A stretch of 34,793 nucleotides of DNA from Planctomycetota bacterium (GCA_002748355.1 PDSF01000005.1:1-34793); one strand, 5' to 3'. Shown: positions 24,148-32,926, numbered from the stretch's first letter. Numbers and translations: made by a program. Notes: generated by a model not told the origin, from the letters alone.

Positions 24148-24771
24148 ATGAACCGTTTCCGCAACCTCGCTGCCGCCTGTGCAGCTCTCGCTCTTAGCTT
24201 TGTTTTCAGCAGCTGTGGCAGCTCTGCTCGGGTGATGACCGCTGAGGAAGGCAATGTCATCAGCAAGGATCACATGGGCATCGAGGGCTACGAGCGCCTG
24301 ACCGAAGAAGCCATGGGCAAGATGCTCGCTGGCGTGCGCACCAAGATGGGCCAGGAGCGAGGCAAGGTCATTGCCTACATTGGCCTCATCAACGAGACCA
24401 ACGAGCCGGGCCGGGGAGCCGATATCTTCCTGGCAGTGGAGCGCAAGACCCAGACCCTGATCTCCCGTAGCGGCACCTTTGAGGTCATGCCTGAGCTGGT
24501 GATCAAGGCGGCGAGGCGCGAGGCTGGGATCACCCGCGCCGATCGCTTGCTCCTGGCTGGGCCGCGCAAGAAGTTCATGGAAACCATCGGCGCGGAAGGC
24601 CAGCAGCCGGACTATTTCTTCTACGGCATCGTCAACTCGGCGACCACCGAAGGGGACAGTGGCCGGCAGAAGAACTACTACCTGAACTACCAGATCATCG
24701 ATTCGCGTCGGGGCACGATCTACTACGAGGTCAACACCGAGGACAAGTCCTTCCGCAAGTTCTACAACTGA
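24148..24771 (+). CDS. LpoB-like lipoprotein (penicillin-binding protein activator family)
   Basis: A 207-aa lipoprotein. The signal peptide ends in FSSC with the lipidated Cys at 23. The body has the LpoB/CsgG-N pattern: KVIAYIGLINETNEPGRGADI with the conserved Asn-Glu-Thr, then a helix and SRSGTFEVMP, and a late strand PDYFFYGIVNS ... YYLNYQIIDSRRGTIYYEV. In E. coli LpoB reaches from the outer membrane to activate PBP1b; here an equivalent partner is not in the window. Start ATG 24148 is chosen from the signal peptide and from AAAGGA 9 nt upstream; an in-frame ATG 24073 overlaps the previous gene's TGA (ATGA) but would put 25 unlikely residues before the signal peptide. It is the middle gene of a three-lipoprotein run. 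Confidence 0.85.
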   Translation: MNRFRNLAAACAALALSFVFSSCGSSARVMTAEEGNVISKDHMGIEGYERLTEEAMGKMLAGVRTKMGQERGKVIAYIGLINETNEPGRGADIFLAVERKTQTLISRSGTFEVMPELVIKAARREAGITRADRLLLAGPRKKFMETIGAEGQQPDYFFYGIVNSATTEGDSGRQKNYYLNYQIIDSRRGTIYYEVNTEDKSFRKFYN

Positions 24772-24804
24772 TCGCAGTAGCTAGCTTCGGCGCCGCTTGC
24801 TCCT

Positions 24805-24809
24805 GGAGG
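24805..24809 (+). promoter_or_regulatory. Shine-Dalgarno of the COG3014-like gene
   Basis: GGAGG with 5 nt to ATG 24815. It selects this start over the in-frame TTG at 24797. Confidence 0.75.
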
Positions 24810-24814
24810 CCACG

Positions 24815-26311
24815 ATGCGCACCCTCGTTCGCCTGGTCGTTTTCACCGGAGGCCTTCTGCTGCTCGGTGCCTGCACCGCGCACAGCGATCGCATCGCGGC
24901 CTTTCGGCAGGCCTGGCACCGAGGTGAACTGCAGGGGGCCCAGCACGAGATCGACAGGCTCATCTCCGATGAGCTGGGCCTTGAGCCGGAGCAGCTCGAC
25001 CAGAGTCCTGCTTTGGCTACAGGGCTCGATCTCGACGAGGGCAATAACGTCCTCTACGCCCTGGAGAAGGCCACGCTCTGCCTAGCAGAAGGGCAGTTCG
25101 ACGTTTCGCGGACCCTGCTGCGTAAGTCCCGGGGGTACTACGACGAGCATCTCGAATCGTCCATCGGCGACATGTTCGCGAGTCTCGCGGACGACGAGAC
25201 TCGTAGCTACGTTGGAAACGACTACGAGCATCTCCTGCTGCGAGTCTACGCGGGGCTCTGCGAAATGATGGAGGGCGGCGAAGAAGCCACCTCCCACATG
25301 CTTTCGGTTGACGAAGTTCAGGAGAGGATCCTCAACTCCGACCTGGGGCAGGCCGAAGGGGGCGGCTACAAGCCGCGTGCGCGCTACAAGCGACTCATGA
25401 TCGGGAGCTATCTCGCAGGAGTCTTGCTTGAGGGGGAAGCCGAGGGCGAGCAGGCCTACGCACGCTTTCGCATCGCCGAGCAGAATCAGCTGGTGCAGAC
25501 GCGGCTCTTGCAGGAGGCCTTGCAGCGAACCAAGAAGGGAGAGTTTGCTCCCTACGGCTTTGGCGCCCTGCACGTGTTCTACTTCGGCGGGCGTGGACCT
25601 TACTACGTCGAAGGAAGAGACGAGGCTTCGGATCTGGCCGTCTCTCTGGCCAAAATCGGCATCGCGGTGGCCGGGAAAAGCGCCTCCGCACTCATCCAGG
25701 CTGAGGTTCCTGTTCCCAAGGTCGTCGTTTCCGATCTCGCCGTCCCGCCACTGAGCATCCAGGCTGGGGACTGTGATCCGGTCGAGACCGAGCTGATCTG
25801 TGAGTTGAACTCTGTCGCCATCAGTCAGCTCGAAGCGAACATGCCTTGGATCATGGCGCGGCAGCTGGCCCGGCGTTCGCTCAAGGCGGGCATCGCCGCC
25901 GCGACCGAGCGGGCGGTGGCAAAGAACAGCAATGACTCCATTGCGGGCTTCTTGGCTGGGCTTGCCGTGAACCTGGCGCTGACCGCTGGTGAACGCGCAG
26001 AAACGCGTTGCTGGACTTCGCTGCCGGCGCAGGTGCAGGCCGCGCGGGTCGTGCTAGCTAAGGGCGTGCACCGGGTGGAGCTCTCCGATGGCAACTACTG
26101 CAATGTCCGGATCGAGCAGGGGCGGAATAGTTACCTACTGGTGTTCCGCCCGAACTTGCAGCAACCGGGCTTCTTCGTGGTCGACAAATACTCGATGGTG
26201 GAGGAGCCTCTTGCGGAGCCGGACGCGGAAGCTCCTGACGCCGAGTTCCCGGATACCGAGTCCCCGGACCCGGAAGAGGAAGCTCCCAAGAACCCCTTTA
26301 GCAGAGGCTGA
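24815..26311 (+). CDS. COG3014-like lipoprotein with TPR-like N-terminal half
   Basis: A 498-aa lipoprotein with lipobox LGAC and Cys20. The N-terminal half is helical with TPR-like spacing (NNVLYALEKATLCLAEGQF, then YVGNDYEHLLLRVYAGLCE). The pattern matches the uncharacterised COG3014 lipoproteins that are commonly encoded beside LpoB. The second half has strands and a Gly/Ala-rich segment, GKSASALIQAEVPVPKVVV and LARRSLKAGIAAA, ending in a strand-rich part near VHRVELSDGNYCNVRIEQG. The last ~35 residues are an acidic Pro/Glu/Asp-rich tail. Function is unknown; the LpoB neighbour suggests a role in outer-envelope or peptidoglycan-synthesis control. Start ATG 24815 follows GGAGG, 43 nt after the LpoB-like gene. 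Confidence 0.72.
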   Translation: MRTLVRLVVFTGGLLLLGACTAHSDRIAAFRQAWHRGELQGAQHEIDRLISDELGLEPEQLDQSPALATGLDLDEGNNVLYALEKATLCLAEGQFDVSRTLLRKSRGYYDEHLESSIGDMFASLADDETRSYVGNDYEHLLLRVYAGLCEMMEGGEEATSHMLSVDEVQERILNSDLGQAEGGGYKPRARYKRLMIGSYLAGVLLEGEAEGEQAYARFRIAEQNQLVQTRLLQEALQRTKKGEFAPYGFGALHVFYFGGRGPYYVEGRDEASDLAVSLAKIGIAVAGKSASALIQAEVPVPKVVVSDLAVPPLSIQAGDCDPVETELICELNSVAISQLEANMPWIMARQLARRSLKAGIAAATERAVAKNSNDSIAGFLAGLAVNLALTAGERAETRCWTSLPAQVQAARVVLAKGVHRVELSDGNYCNVRIEQGRNSYLLVFRPNLQQPGFFVVDKYSMVEEPLAEPDAEAPDAEFPDTESPDPEEEAPKNPFSRG

Positions 26312-26346
26312 AACTAGCAGAGGCTGAGGCTAGCAGAGGCTGAGGC
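26299..26346. repeat. Three 16-bp direct repeats across a stop codon
   Basis: Copies at 26299-26314, 26315-26330 and 26331-26346 share TAGCAGAGGCTGA followed by AAC or GGC. The first copy carries the TGA of the COG3014-like gene, and the other two are untranslated. The array lies in the 60-bp convergent gap before the cyclophilin gene. Confidence 0.75.
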
Positions 26347-26366
26347 CGACCCGGCGTTGGTGCCTC
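26342..26366. terminator. Possible bidirectional hairpin between convergent genes
   Basis: GAGGC (26342-26346) pairs with GCCTC (26362-26366), and CGAC (26347-26350) can pair with GTTG (26356-26359) across a 2-nt bulge. It is weak, with one G-T pair and no T-run, but it lies exactly between two convergent stop codons. Confidence 0.3.
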
Positions 26367-26371
26367 GGGCT

Positions 26372-26827
26372 TCAGTCCTCGATCTTTACCGAGAAACGGT
26401 CGCCCTGCTTTACCTTGTGGACGATGGCTAGGTCCTCGTCGCTCTTGACGCGGCCGAAGACCGTGTGCACATGGTCCAGGTGCGGCGTGTCGGTGTGGGT
26501 GATGAAGAACTGCGAGCCACCGGTGTTGGGGCCGGCATGGGCCATGCTCAGGGTGCCCGGCAGATGCTTCTCGGGATTCGAGGGCCCGGTCTCACAGTCG
26601 ATCTGGTAGCCAGGGCCACCGGTGCCGGCCATTCCGCTGGCACCCTCGCGGCTGTTGGGGCAGCCGCCTTGGATCATGAAATCATTGATGACCCGGTGGA
26701 AGCTGAGCCCGTCGTAGAAGCCGTCTTTGGCCAGCTTGACGAAGTTCGCGACGGTGCCTGGGGCCGTCTGGTCAAAGAGGTCGAGGTGGATGTCGCCGTG
26801 GGGCGTCGTGATCGTTGCTGAGGGCAT
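26372..26827 (-). CDS. Cyclophilin-type peptidylprolyl isomerase
   Basis: A 151-aa single-domain cyclophilin, catalysing cis-trans isomerisation of Xaa-Pro bonds, without signal peptide and so cytoplasmic. The active-site blocks are intact: [13 protein letters not shown] (43-55, with the catalytic Arg45 and Gln53), [10 protein letters not shown] (101-110) and HTVFGRV (121-127). Start ATG 26825-26827 fits the usual N-terminus ([16 protein letters not shown]) and has GGAG upstream; the frame continues upstream only as antisense to the tex region. It is convergent with the COG3014-like gene and divergent from tex. Confidence 0.95.
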   Translation of the reverse strand: MPSATITTPHGDIHLDLFDQTAPGTVANFVKLAKDGFYDGLSFHRVINDFMIQGGCPNSREGASGMAGTGGPGYQIDCETGPSNPEKHLPGTLSMAHAGPNTGGSQFFITHTDTPHLDHVHTVFGRVKSDEDLAIVHKVKQGDRFSVKIED

Positions 26828-27130
26828 TTCGGCTCCGGGATCGCGGTCAGAAGAAAGGTATGGACAGGGAGAGTGGCGCTTGCGGCCTGCAGAGGCAAGT
26901 TCTCTCAGGGCATCGCTGGCTAGGCCGCCCACAACACGCGGCGCGAACAGGGCCCCTCTGTGCACGCCCAGGTGCCTTCCCCTCCCGCCCTCTGCCAGGT
27001 CTTTCGCGGACGCCTTGCCCTGCTGCTTGGCATGGGAGAGCCGATGATCCGGGTGCATCCCCACTGCTAGTGCTTGCACGTGCCGAGCTGCGGCGGCAAT
27101 GTTCTCCGCCTTGCAAAGGGAGGGAATCAC
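26828..27130. other. Divergent intergenic region between cyclophilin gene and tex
   Basis: A 303-bp region. It must hold the promoters of both genes, but I see no convincing -35/-10 pair, and no small gene with a plausible start. There is an 8-bp palindrome GCACGTGC near 27076 that could be chance. The only clear element is the tex ribosome-binding site at its right end. Confidence 0.5.
27119..27123 (+). promoter_or_regulatory. Shine-Dalgarno of tex
   Basis: GGAGG with 7 nt to ATG 27131. It selects this start over the in-frame 27074 position. Confidence 0.75.
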
Positions 27131-29494
27131 ATGGGCGAGGCTCAAGGCCACGATGCGCGCATAGCGGCGCAGATCGCTGAAGAACTCGGTGTGCGCATCG
27201 AGCAGGTACTGAAGACGCTGGAGCTGCTCGACGGCGGCGCGACGGTGCCCTTCATCGCGCGCTACCGCAAGGAGCTCACCGGCGGTCTCGACGACACGCA
27301 GCTCCGCAATCTCGAAGAGCGTCTCGGTTATTTGCGCGAGCTTGAGCAGCGACGCGAGACCGTGCTCGGGATCATCCAAGAGCAGGGCAAGCTAACGCCT
27401 GCTCTCGAAAAGCAGATCCTCGAAGCGGCGAGCAAGACCCGGCTCGAGGACCTTTATCTGCCCTACAAGAAAAAGCGCCGCACCAAGGCGATGATCGCCC
27501 GCGAAGCTGGTCTAGAGCCCCTGGCCGAGGCCCTGCTCGCTGATCCGATGCAGGTGCCGGAAGAACTGGCTGCCGGCTATGTCAGCGCCGAGAAGGGCGT
27601 GGAGGATGCGGCCGCTGCCTTGGAGGGCGCTCGCTACATCCTTTGCGAGCGCTTCGCCGAGGATGCGGACCTGCTCGCACAGCTGAGAGAATACTCTCGG
27701 AAGCACGGCCTGCTCCAATCCAAGCTTGCCAGGGGCAAGGAAGCGGAGGGGGCGAAGTTCGCCGATTGGTTCGATCACGTCGAACCCATCCAAGGCGTGC
27801 CCTCACACCGGGCCCTGGCCATGCTCCGCGGTCGCAAGGCCGGGGTGCTGTCACTGCGCCTTGGCTACGACTTCGAGGCGGACGGCGTCCCGGTCGAGCC
27901 GGGCCAGCTCAACCCGGCGGAGAGCCGCATCGCCGCTCACTTTGGCCTGCGCTTCGCGGAGCGGCCTGGCGACGCTTGGATGCGGGAGACCCTGCGTTTT
28001 GCCTGGAAGACCAAACTCTCGCTGAGCCTCGAGCTGGACGCCTTCGTCGAGCTGCGCACCCAGGCCGAGGAGGAGGCCATCCAGGTCTTTGGCCGCAATC
28101 TCGGCGATCTCCTGCTGGCGGCACCGGCCGGGCAGCGGGCGACCCTGGGCCTGGATCCGGGGCTGCGCACCGGCACCAAGGTGGCCGTGGTCGACGCCAC
28201 CGGCAAGGTCCTCGATACTGCCACCATCTACCCGCACGCACCGCGCAACGACATCGAGGCTTCGCTGCGGGTGCTCAGTGCTCTGGCCAAGCGGCACCGG
28301 GTCGAGCTGATTGCCGTCGGCAACGGCACCGCCTCGCGGGAAACCGAGCGCCTGGTCCGCACCTGGCAGGAGCGCGAGCCGGAGCTGGGCCTGCACTATG
28401 CCCTGGTCTCGGAAGCCGGCGCCTCGGTCTATTCGGCCTCGGAGCTGGCGGCCAACGAGTTCCCCGAGCTGGATGTGTCCCTGCGCGGCGCGGTTTCGAT
28501 CGCCCGGCGACTCCAGGACCCGCTCGCCGAGTTGGTGAAGATCGACCCCAAGTCGATCGGGGTGGGGCAGTATCAGCACGACGTCAACGCCAGCAAGTTG
28601 GCGCGCAAGCTTGACGCCGTGGTCGAGGACTGCGTCAACTCCGTCGGTGTCGATCTCAACACGGCCTCGGCGGCGCTCTTGTCGCGGGTGGCCGGCCTCG
28701 GCGAAAGCCTGGCGCAAAACATCGTCAAACACCGCGACAGCAATGGCGCCTTTCCCAGCCGCAAGGCCCTGCTCAAGGTTGCGCGCCTTGGCCCCAAGGC
28801 CTTCGAGCAGAGCGCCGGCTTCCTGCGTGTGCGTGGTGGAGAGGAAGCTCTCGACGCCTCGGCGGTTCACCCCGAGGCCTATGAACTCGCTCGCCGCATC
28901 GCTCGCGAAAACGATCGCGAGCTGGAGTCTCTGATCGGTGACTCCCGCTTCTTGCGGCAGCTCGATCCCTCGCGCTACACCGACCAGCAGTTCGGTTTGC
29001 CGACCGTGCAGGACATCCTGAGTGAGCTCGACAAGCCGGGGCGCGACCCGCGCCCGGCCTTCGAGGTCGCCAAGTTTGCCGACGGTGTCGAGAAGCTTGA
29101 GGACCTGGTCGTGGGAGAGATCTACGAGGGCGTGGTCTCCAACGTGGCCAACTTCGGGGCCTTTGTCGATCTGGGCGTGCACCAGGATGGGCTCGTGCAC
29201 ATTTCGCGAATGAGCCACGACTTCGTCAACGATCCGCGAGATGTGGTCAAGGCCGGGCAGGTGGTGCGGGTGCGGGTGCTCGAAATCGACTTGCCGCGCC
29301 AGCGGGTCTCCCTGAGCTTGCGGCTTGATGACGAGCCTGGGGAAGAGGCCGCGCCCAAGCGGCGTGAGGCGGCCGGGCCGCGGCGCGGGGCCAAGGGTCG
29401 CCCTCAGCGTGGCGAGCCCAAGCGCGACTATGGCGAGGAGCCAGAGAGCCCGCTCGCAGCCCAGCTGCGCAAGCTCGGGCTCGGGGGCTCGTGA
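27131..29494 (+). CDS. tex: Tex-family RNA-binding / transcription accessory protein
   Basis: A 787-aa Tex protein of normal length. Domains in order: an N-terminal helical Tex domain (about 10-200; [36 protein letters not shown]), a YqgF-like RNase H fold starting near 337 ([18 protein letters not shown]), a helix-hairpin-helix region near 515-575 ([20 protein letters not shown], then [12 protein letters not shown]), and a C-terminal S1 RNA-binding domain about 660-730 ([30 protein letters not shown]). A basic Arg/Gly/Lys tail of about 55 residues follows, which may add RNA affinity. Tex proteins bind nucleic acid and influence transcription; the exact role varies. Start ATG 27131 is set by GGAGG 7 nt upstream. 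Confidence 0.97.
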   Translation: MGEAQGHDARIAAQIAEELGVRIEQVLKTLELLDGGATVPFIARYRKELTGGLDDTQLRNLEERLGYLRELEQRRETVLGIIQEQGKLTPALEKQILEAASKTRLEDLYLPYKKKRRTKAMIAREAGLEPLAEALLADPMQVPEELAAGYVSAEKGVEDAAAALEGARYILCERFAEDADLLAQLREYSRKHGLLQSKLARGKEAEGAKFADWFDHVEPIQGVPSHRALAMLRGRKAGVLSLRLGYDFEADGVPVEPGQLNPAESRIAAHFGLRFAERPGDAWMRETLRFAWKTKLSLSLELDAFVELRTQAEEEAIQVFGRNLGDLLLAAPAGQRATLGLDPGLRTGTKVAVVDATGKVLDTATIYPHAPRNDIEASLRVLSALAKRHRVELIAVGNGTASRETERLVRTWQEREPELGLHYALVSEAGASVYSASELAANEFPELDVSLRGAVSIARRLQDPLAELVKIDPKSIGVGQYQHDVNASKLARKLDAVVEDCVNSVGVDLNTASAALLSRVAGLGESLAQNIVKHRDSNGAFPSRKALLKVARLGPKAFEQSAGFLRVRGGEEALDASAVHPEAYELARRIARENDRELESLIGDSRFLRQLDPSRYTDQQFGLPTVQDILSELDKPGRDPRPAFEVAKFADGVEKLEDLVVGEIYEGVVSNVANFGAFVDLGVHQDGLVHISRMSHDFVNDPRDVVKAGQVVRVRVLEIDLPRQRVSLSLRLDDEPGEEAAPKRREAAGPRRGAKGRPQRGEPKRDYGEEPESPLAAQLRKLGLGGS

Positions 29495-29587
29495 TCCTGG
29501 GCCAAGAGATTCTTGCCCGCGAGATCCTGGCCTGAGTGAGCGAGGTCCGAGTCGGGCAGGCCCAGGCCCGGGCCGCGCAGCTTCGGC

Positions 29588-29920
29588 TTAGCGATTCTGC
29601 AGCCAGACCCAGATCCAGAGCGCATTCAAGGCTACGGCGATCCACCACTTCCATAGGAAGGACTTCTTCCGGCTCTTGTGCCGGAAAACGCGGATGCCGA
29701 GATAGGCCCCGATGGGGCCTCCGGCGGCTGTCAGTAGGAGAAGCCGGGCTTCCGGCGTGCGTTGCCCACCTCGCTTGGCCTGGTGCTTGTCCATGCCCCA
29801 AAGCCCGAAGGTGAAGAGGTTGATGAGGATCAGGTAGCCCAGCGAGATCTCTTCGAAGGTACTCATGCTGAGAGCAGAGCGGATCGCCAGCACTAGGTCC
29901 ATTCTCTGCCCTAGCTTCAT
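29588..29920 (-). CDS. DUF1294 small membrane protein
   Basis: Up to 110 aa with two or three hydrophobic helices. LGYLILINLFTFGLWGMDKHQAKRG, the RTPEARLLLLTAAGGPIGAYLG segment and FRHKSRKKSFLW are the signature order of DUF1294: a Gly/Asp/Lys loop after helix 1, a Gly-rich helix 2, and the H-K-x-R-K motif. Function is unknown. Start is uncertain: ATG 29920, ATG 29902 (AGGG about 9 nt upstream) or ATG 29866 are all in frame. It is convergent with tex and divergent from the HEAT-repeat gene. Confidence 0.85.
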   Translation of the reverse strand: MKLGQRMDLVLAIRSALSMSTFEEISLGYLILINLFTFGLWGMDKHQAKRGGQRTPEARLLLLTAAGGPIGAYLGIRVFRHKSRKKSFLWKWWIAVALNALWIWVWLQNR

Positions 29921-29963
29921 TCTCGGGCTTACTCACCCATCTGCAGAGACTAGAGTGGGAGGC

Positions 29964-32105
29964 ATGACGCGCACCCTCCTGCCCTTGCTCCTCCTCTTCT
30001 GCCTTGCGTTCTCGGTTCGGGGGCTCCAGGGCCAAAAAGCCCAGGCCCAGGACCCCGCCCAGCTCTGGCAAGGCTACGTCGCGGACGGCAGCGCCAGCAA
30101 ACGCCAGGTGCTGCTCGCCCTCGGGGCCAAGGCCATGCCGCCGCTCTGCAAGGCGCTGAGCTCCCGCAATCGCCGCGAACGGGCGCTGGCGATGCGCCTG
30201 CTCCCGGCCCTTGGCAAGCTGGCCATCCCCCGGCTCCAAGCGATGTGGCAAGGCGAAGATAAGCGACTGAGTCTGAGCGCCGAGCGGGTTCTCGGCAGGA
30301 TCGGTGAAGAGGCGATTCCGGTCTTCGTCTCGGGGCTTTACCACTTGCCTTTGCGTAAGAGAGCGGTGAAGGCGTTGCGTCGCTTCGGCAAAAAGTCAGT
30401 GGATGCCTTACTCGTCGAGCTCGAACGAAAGAAGCCCTACCAACGTGTGGGGATACTCCTTGCCTTGGGGGAGATCGGCGGAGATCGCGTCTTCGCCGCT
30501 TTACAAACCGGCCTTTGCTCCGCTTCACCTCTGCTTCGCAAGGCGGCCGCTGAGGCGCTGGGAGTGCTGCGGGATCCTCGGGCTTTCGATCTTTTGCGCG
30601 AACGCCTGGTAAGCGACAGCTCCTTGGACGTGCGGCAGGCGGTGGCCAGCTCCCTGGCACTCTATGGCCAACGCGCCCATGCCTTGCTGAGCGAAGCTGT
30701 CGACAACGATGACGACAAGAGCTTGCGGGCCTTTCGGCCGTGCATGCCGATCTTTGCTTCCTTCGGGGTCAAGGAACTCATCCGAGCCTTGCGAAGCGAG
30801 AGTCCTGACATGCGCATGGCGGCGCTGGAACTCCTTGGCAGCCTGGGCTCGAAGGCGCGTGTCGCCGAGAAGGCGATGGCCGAACGCCTCCAGGACGGTT
30901 CTATTGGGGTTCATCTACACGCGATCCGGGCTCTTGGAGAGCTGGGCTCGGTCAGTAGCGAGACCCTGGAGCAGCTGCTCACCCGGTCTAACGCTGCCAA
31001 TACCTTCTTCCTTCCCTATCCGCTGCTCTTCCGCACCTTGGGGAAGCTGCAAAACCCAGAAGTCGTGCCGCCGCTCCTCGAGATGCTCCGGGACCCCAAG
31101 CTCGACTCTGGTTTTCGGGATCTTGTGGCTGCACTGCGCTCCCGAGGGCCAGCGATTGCTCCTTTGGTCAAGAAGGCCATGGCGAGAAAGATGAGCCCGA
31201 AGGCGCATGTCCGCTTTTTGTCGCTCATCCGGGCTATGGGCCAGGACCTGTATCCGGAGCTTATTCTTGCCTTGCAGAACAAAAGCTCCGAGGTCCGGAA
31301 CGCAGCGGTCAAGGTCGCGCAAGACGTAGGCGCCCCGCTTAACGCGGTATTGGCGAAGAGCTTTCTCTCCGCGACGAGCGACGAGAAACGCTCCTTCCTG
31401 CTGCGAGGAGCGCTGGCCATCCCCACTGTTCCCGAGGCCTGGGGGAGCATGCTCTTCGACTCTGTTGCCAGCCCCGATGAACAAGTACGTGCCCAGCTGG
31501 CAGCGCTGTTGGGACGTGGCGGCTTCCCCGTAGAAAAAGCCAGGAAGGCGCTCGCGACCTTGCTCGGCGACCAGGTTCCTCTGGTGCGGCGAACAGCGGC
31601 TAGCGCCATCGGTCGGCGTAGCAAGGAGCTACCGAAGCTGTTCTCGAAAATGCTTCGCAGTGAGGATGTCAAGCTGCGGGTCTTGGCCGTGCGAGGCTTT
31701 CGTTCTGCCGAGTCTGTCGATGTCAGGAGCCTGCTTTGCTTTATCGAGGACGAGAATGCGCAGGTCAGGCGCAGCGCCTTGGATGGCTTGTTGAAGGCCG
31801 CTGCCCTCGATGCCGCGGCAATGCAGCAGGTCGGCCGCCTACTCGGCGACCCTGCCAACCAAGTGCGCAGCATGGCGCGCCGCGTCCTGCTCCAGCAGGG
31901 CAAGGCCGCGCGCCCGCTTTTCCTCTCGGCTCTGCAGCAGGCCGATTGGCGGGTGCGTTATCAGGCGGCCGAGGCCTTCGCCCGCGCCCCTGAGCTCGTC
32001 GATGCCACAGTGCTGGCGGCTGTTCAGCAGCAGTTAGCCACAGAACCCAGCGGGCTGGTGCGAAGCGTCCTGAGCTCGATCCTGTCCCAGAAGCAAGAGA
32101 ACTAA
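29964..32105 (+). CDS. Exported HEAT-repeat protein
   Basis: A 713-aa protein. The first ~28 residues (TLLPLLLLFCLAFSVRG then QGQKAQA) form a signal peptide. The rest is a continuous array of ~30-40-residue helical hairpins with the HEAT pattern of Ala/Leu-rich helix pairs and Asp-Pro-Arg or similar turns, for example LRKAAAEALGVLRDPRAFDL, VRQAVASSLALYG, VRNAAVKVAQDVG and VRRTAASAIGRRS. No catalytic motif is visible, so it is presumably an extracytoplasmic scaffold or binding protein. Start ATG 29964 gives the signal peptide directly; GGGAGG is close upstream, with unusually short spacing. It is divergent from the DUF1294 gene by about 40 bp. Confidence 0.85.
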   Translation: MTRTLLPLLLLFCLAFSVRGLQGQKAQAQDPAQLWQGYVADGSASKRQVLLALGAKAMPPLCKALSSRNRRERALAMRLLPALGKLAIPRLQAMWQGEDKRLSLSAERVLGRIGEEAIPVFVSGLYHLPLRKRAVKALRRFGKKSVDALLVELERKKPYQRVGILLALGEIGGDRVFAALQTGLCSASPLLRKAAAEALGVLRDPRAFDLLRERLVSDSSLDVRQAVASSLALYGQRAHALLSEAVDNDDDKSLRAFRPCMPIFASFGVKELIRALRSESPDMRMAALELLGSLGSKARVAEKAMAERLQDGSIGVHLHAIRALGELGSVSSETLEQLLTRSNAANTFFLPYPLLFRTLGKLQNPEVVPPLLEMLRDPKLDSGFRDLVAALRSRGPAIAPLVKKAMARKMSPKAHVRFLSLIRAMGQDLYPELILALQNKSSEVRNAAVKVAQDVGAPLNAVLAKSFLSATSDEKRSFLLRGALAIPTVPEAWGSMLFDSVASPDEQVRAQLAALLGRGGFPVEKARKALATLLGDQVPLVRRTAASAIGRRSKELPKLFSKMLRSEDVKLRVLAVRGFRSAESVDVRSLLCFIEDENAQVRRSALDGLLKAAALDAAAMQQVGRLLGDPANQVRSMARRVLLQQGKAARPLFLSALQQADWRVRYQAAEAFARAPELVDATVLAAVQQQLATEPSGLVRSVLSSILSQKQEN

Positions 32106-32110
32106 GCGGC

Positions 32111-32154
32111 AGCCAGTAGGGGCCTCGGTGGGGCGAAAAAGCGCTGGCTTTTTT
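32111..32154 (+). terminator. Candidate intrinsic terminator after the HEAT-repeat gene
   Basis: AGCCAG (32111-32116) pairs with CTGGCT (32144-32149), directly followed by a T6 run (32149-32154). The loop is long (27 nt) and only partly structured. It is the only hairpin in the window with a proper T-run. Confidence 0.4.
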
Positions 32155-32227
32155 ATCAGAGGAGTTCTTTCTCAGGTGGGCGAGCCTGGGTTTTCGGGCA
32201 AGAACGAGGGAGAACTCTTTGAAAAAT

Positions 32228-32253
32228 GGCAATTGCCGTGAGCCCAATTGGGC
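32228..32253. promoter_or_regulatory. Paired CAATTG-centred palindromes (candidate operators)
   Basis: GGCAATTGCC (32228-32237) and GCCCAATTGGGC (32242-32253) are each perfect palindromes, centred 15 bp apart, upstream of the unknown protein gene. They overlap the candidate -35 and spacer, as expected for sites of a dimeric regulator. The local sequence is AT-richer than its surroundings. Confidence 0.5.
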
Positions 32254-32262
32254 GGCTTAATA
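32233..32262 (+). promoter_or_regulatory. Candidate sigma70-like promoter for the 32291-32926 gene
   Basis: TTGCCG (32233-32238) and TTAATA (32257-32262) are separated by 18 bp, overlapping the palindromes. The start of transcription would fall near 32270, just before the gene. Confidence 0.35.
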
Positions 32263-32290
32263 CTTTGCCGTTTTCATCAATCCCTGATAG

Positions 32291-32926
32291 TTGATTCAGA
32301 AAGAAAAAGGAGCGGCTGCGAGCCGAGAAGCCGATATGCCTCTAACCGAATGGAATGAGCAAACGCAACGCCAGATCATCGAGAAGTACCCCCAGCTGGA
32401 GGGCAAGTCGGAGGGCATCATCTTCTGTGCTGCCGCCCTCGAAGATGAGCCGGATCTGCGTCTCATCGACATGCGGGAGAAGGGGAATCTCTTCGCTCCT
32501 GAACTCAGCTTTAGCCCGGTAAGCATCACCTCGGCCCAGATCGCTATGGGCCGCCGTGAGAGGAAACCGCGGAAACCTAGAGGCTCCAGGCGCCGTGCCG
32601 CCAGTGAAGCGGAAGGCTCCCTTGGGACGGGCAGCGGCGCGGCCGGGCTCTTGGATGCCGACTCGGGGCGCCTAGGCAAGATCAAGCGCAAGCTTGGTAA
32701 CGCCCTTAGCGTCCTGGACCAATTCGAGACCGCGCGGAGCAACTTTGTCGAAATGAAGAGCCGGATTTCCCAGCTCAATCCTTCGGTGCTCTTGCTCTTG
32801 GCCGAACTCGACGACAGTGCCCGTCAGATTCTTGAGCAAGAGGGCTTGCTCAATCGGGCCTTGGAGGAATCGGAGGCCGAGGGCAATAACTCAGAGATGC
32901 AAGGCGAAGCTGGCAATCAATACTGA
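32291..32926 (+). CDS. Uncharacterised protein with basic central linker
   Basis: 211 aa from TTG 32291, or 196 aa from ATG 32336; neither start has a well-placed Shine-Dalgarno (AAGGAG at 32309-32314 fits neither). I do not recognise the family. Visible parts: a polar N-terminal region (LTEWNEQTQRQIIEKYPQLE) with a short hydrophobic stretch GIIFCAAAL; a strongly basic linker RRERKPRKPRGSRRR; a Gly/Ser-rich segment; and a C-terminal alpha-helical region (GKIKRKLGNALSVLDQFETA, then NPSVLLLLAELDDSARQIL). No signal peptide or membrane segment. The basic linker could bind nucleic acid or acidic partners. It has its own promoter-like region with twin palindromes and precedes the PaaZ-like gene by 90 bp. 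Codon composition matches its neighbours. Confidence 0.65.
   Translation: MIQKEKGAAASREADMPLTEWNEQTQRQIIEKYPQLEGKSEGIIFCAAALEDEPDLRLIDMREKGNLFAPELSFSPVSITSAQIAMGRRERKPRKPRGSRRRAASEAEGSLGTGSGAAGLLDADSGRLGKIKRKLGNALSVLDQFETARSNFVEMKSRISQLNPSVLLLLAELDDSARQILEQEGLLNRALEESEAEGNNSEMQGEAGNQY

Noticed and set aside
27851..29218. 455-codon open frame on the minus strand
   Set aside because: It is antisense to tex, which has all expected domains. No motif is seen in the antisense product.
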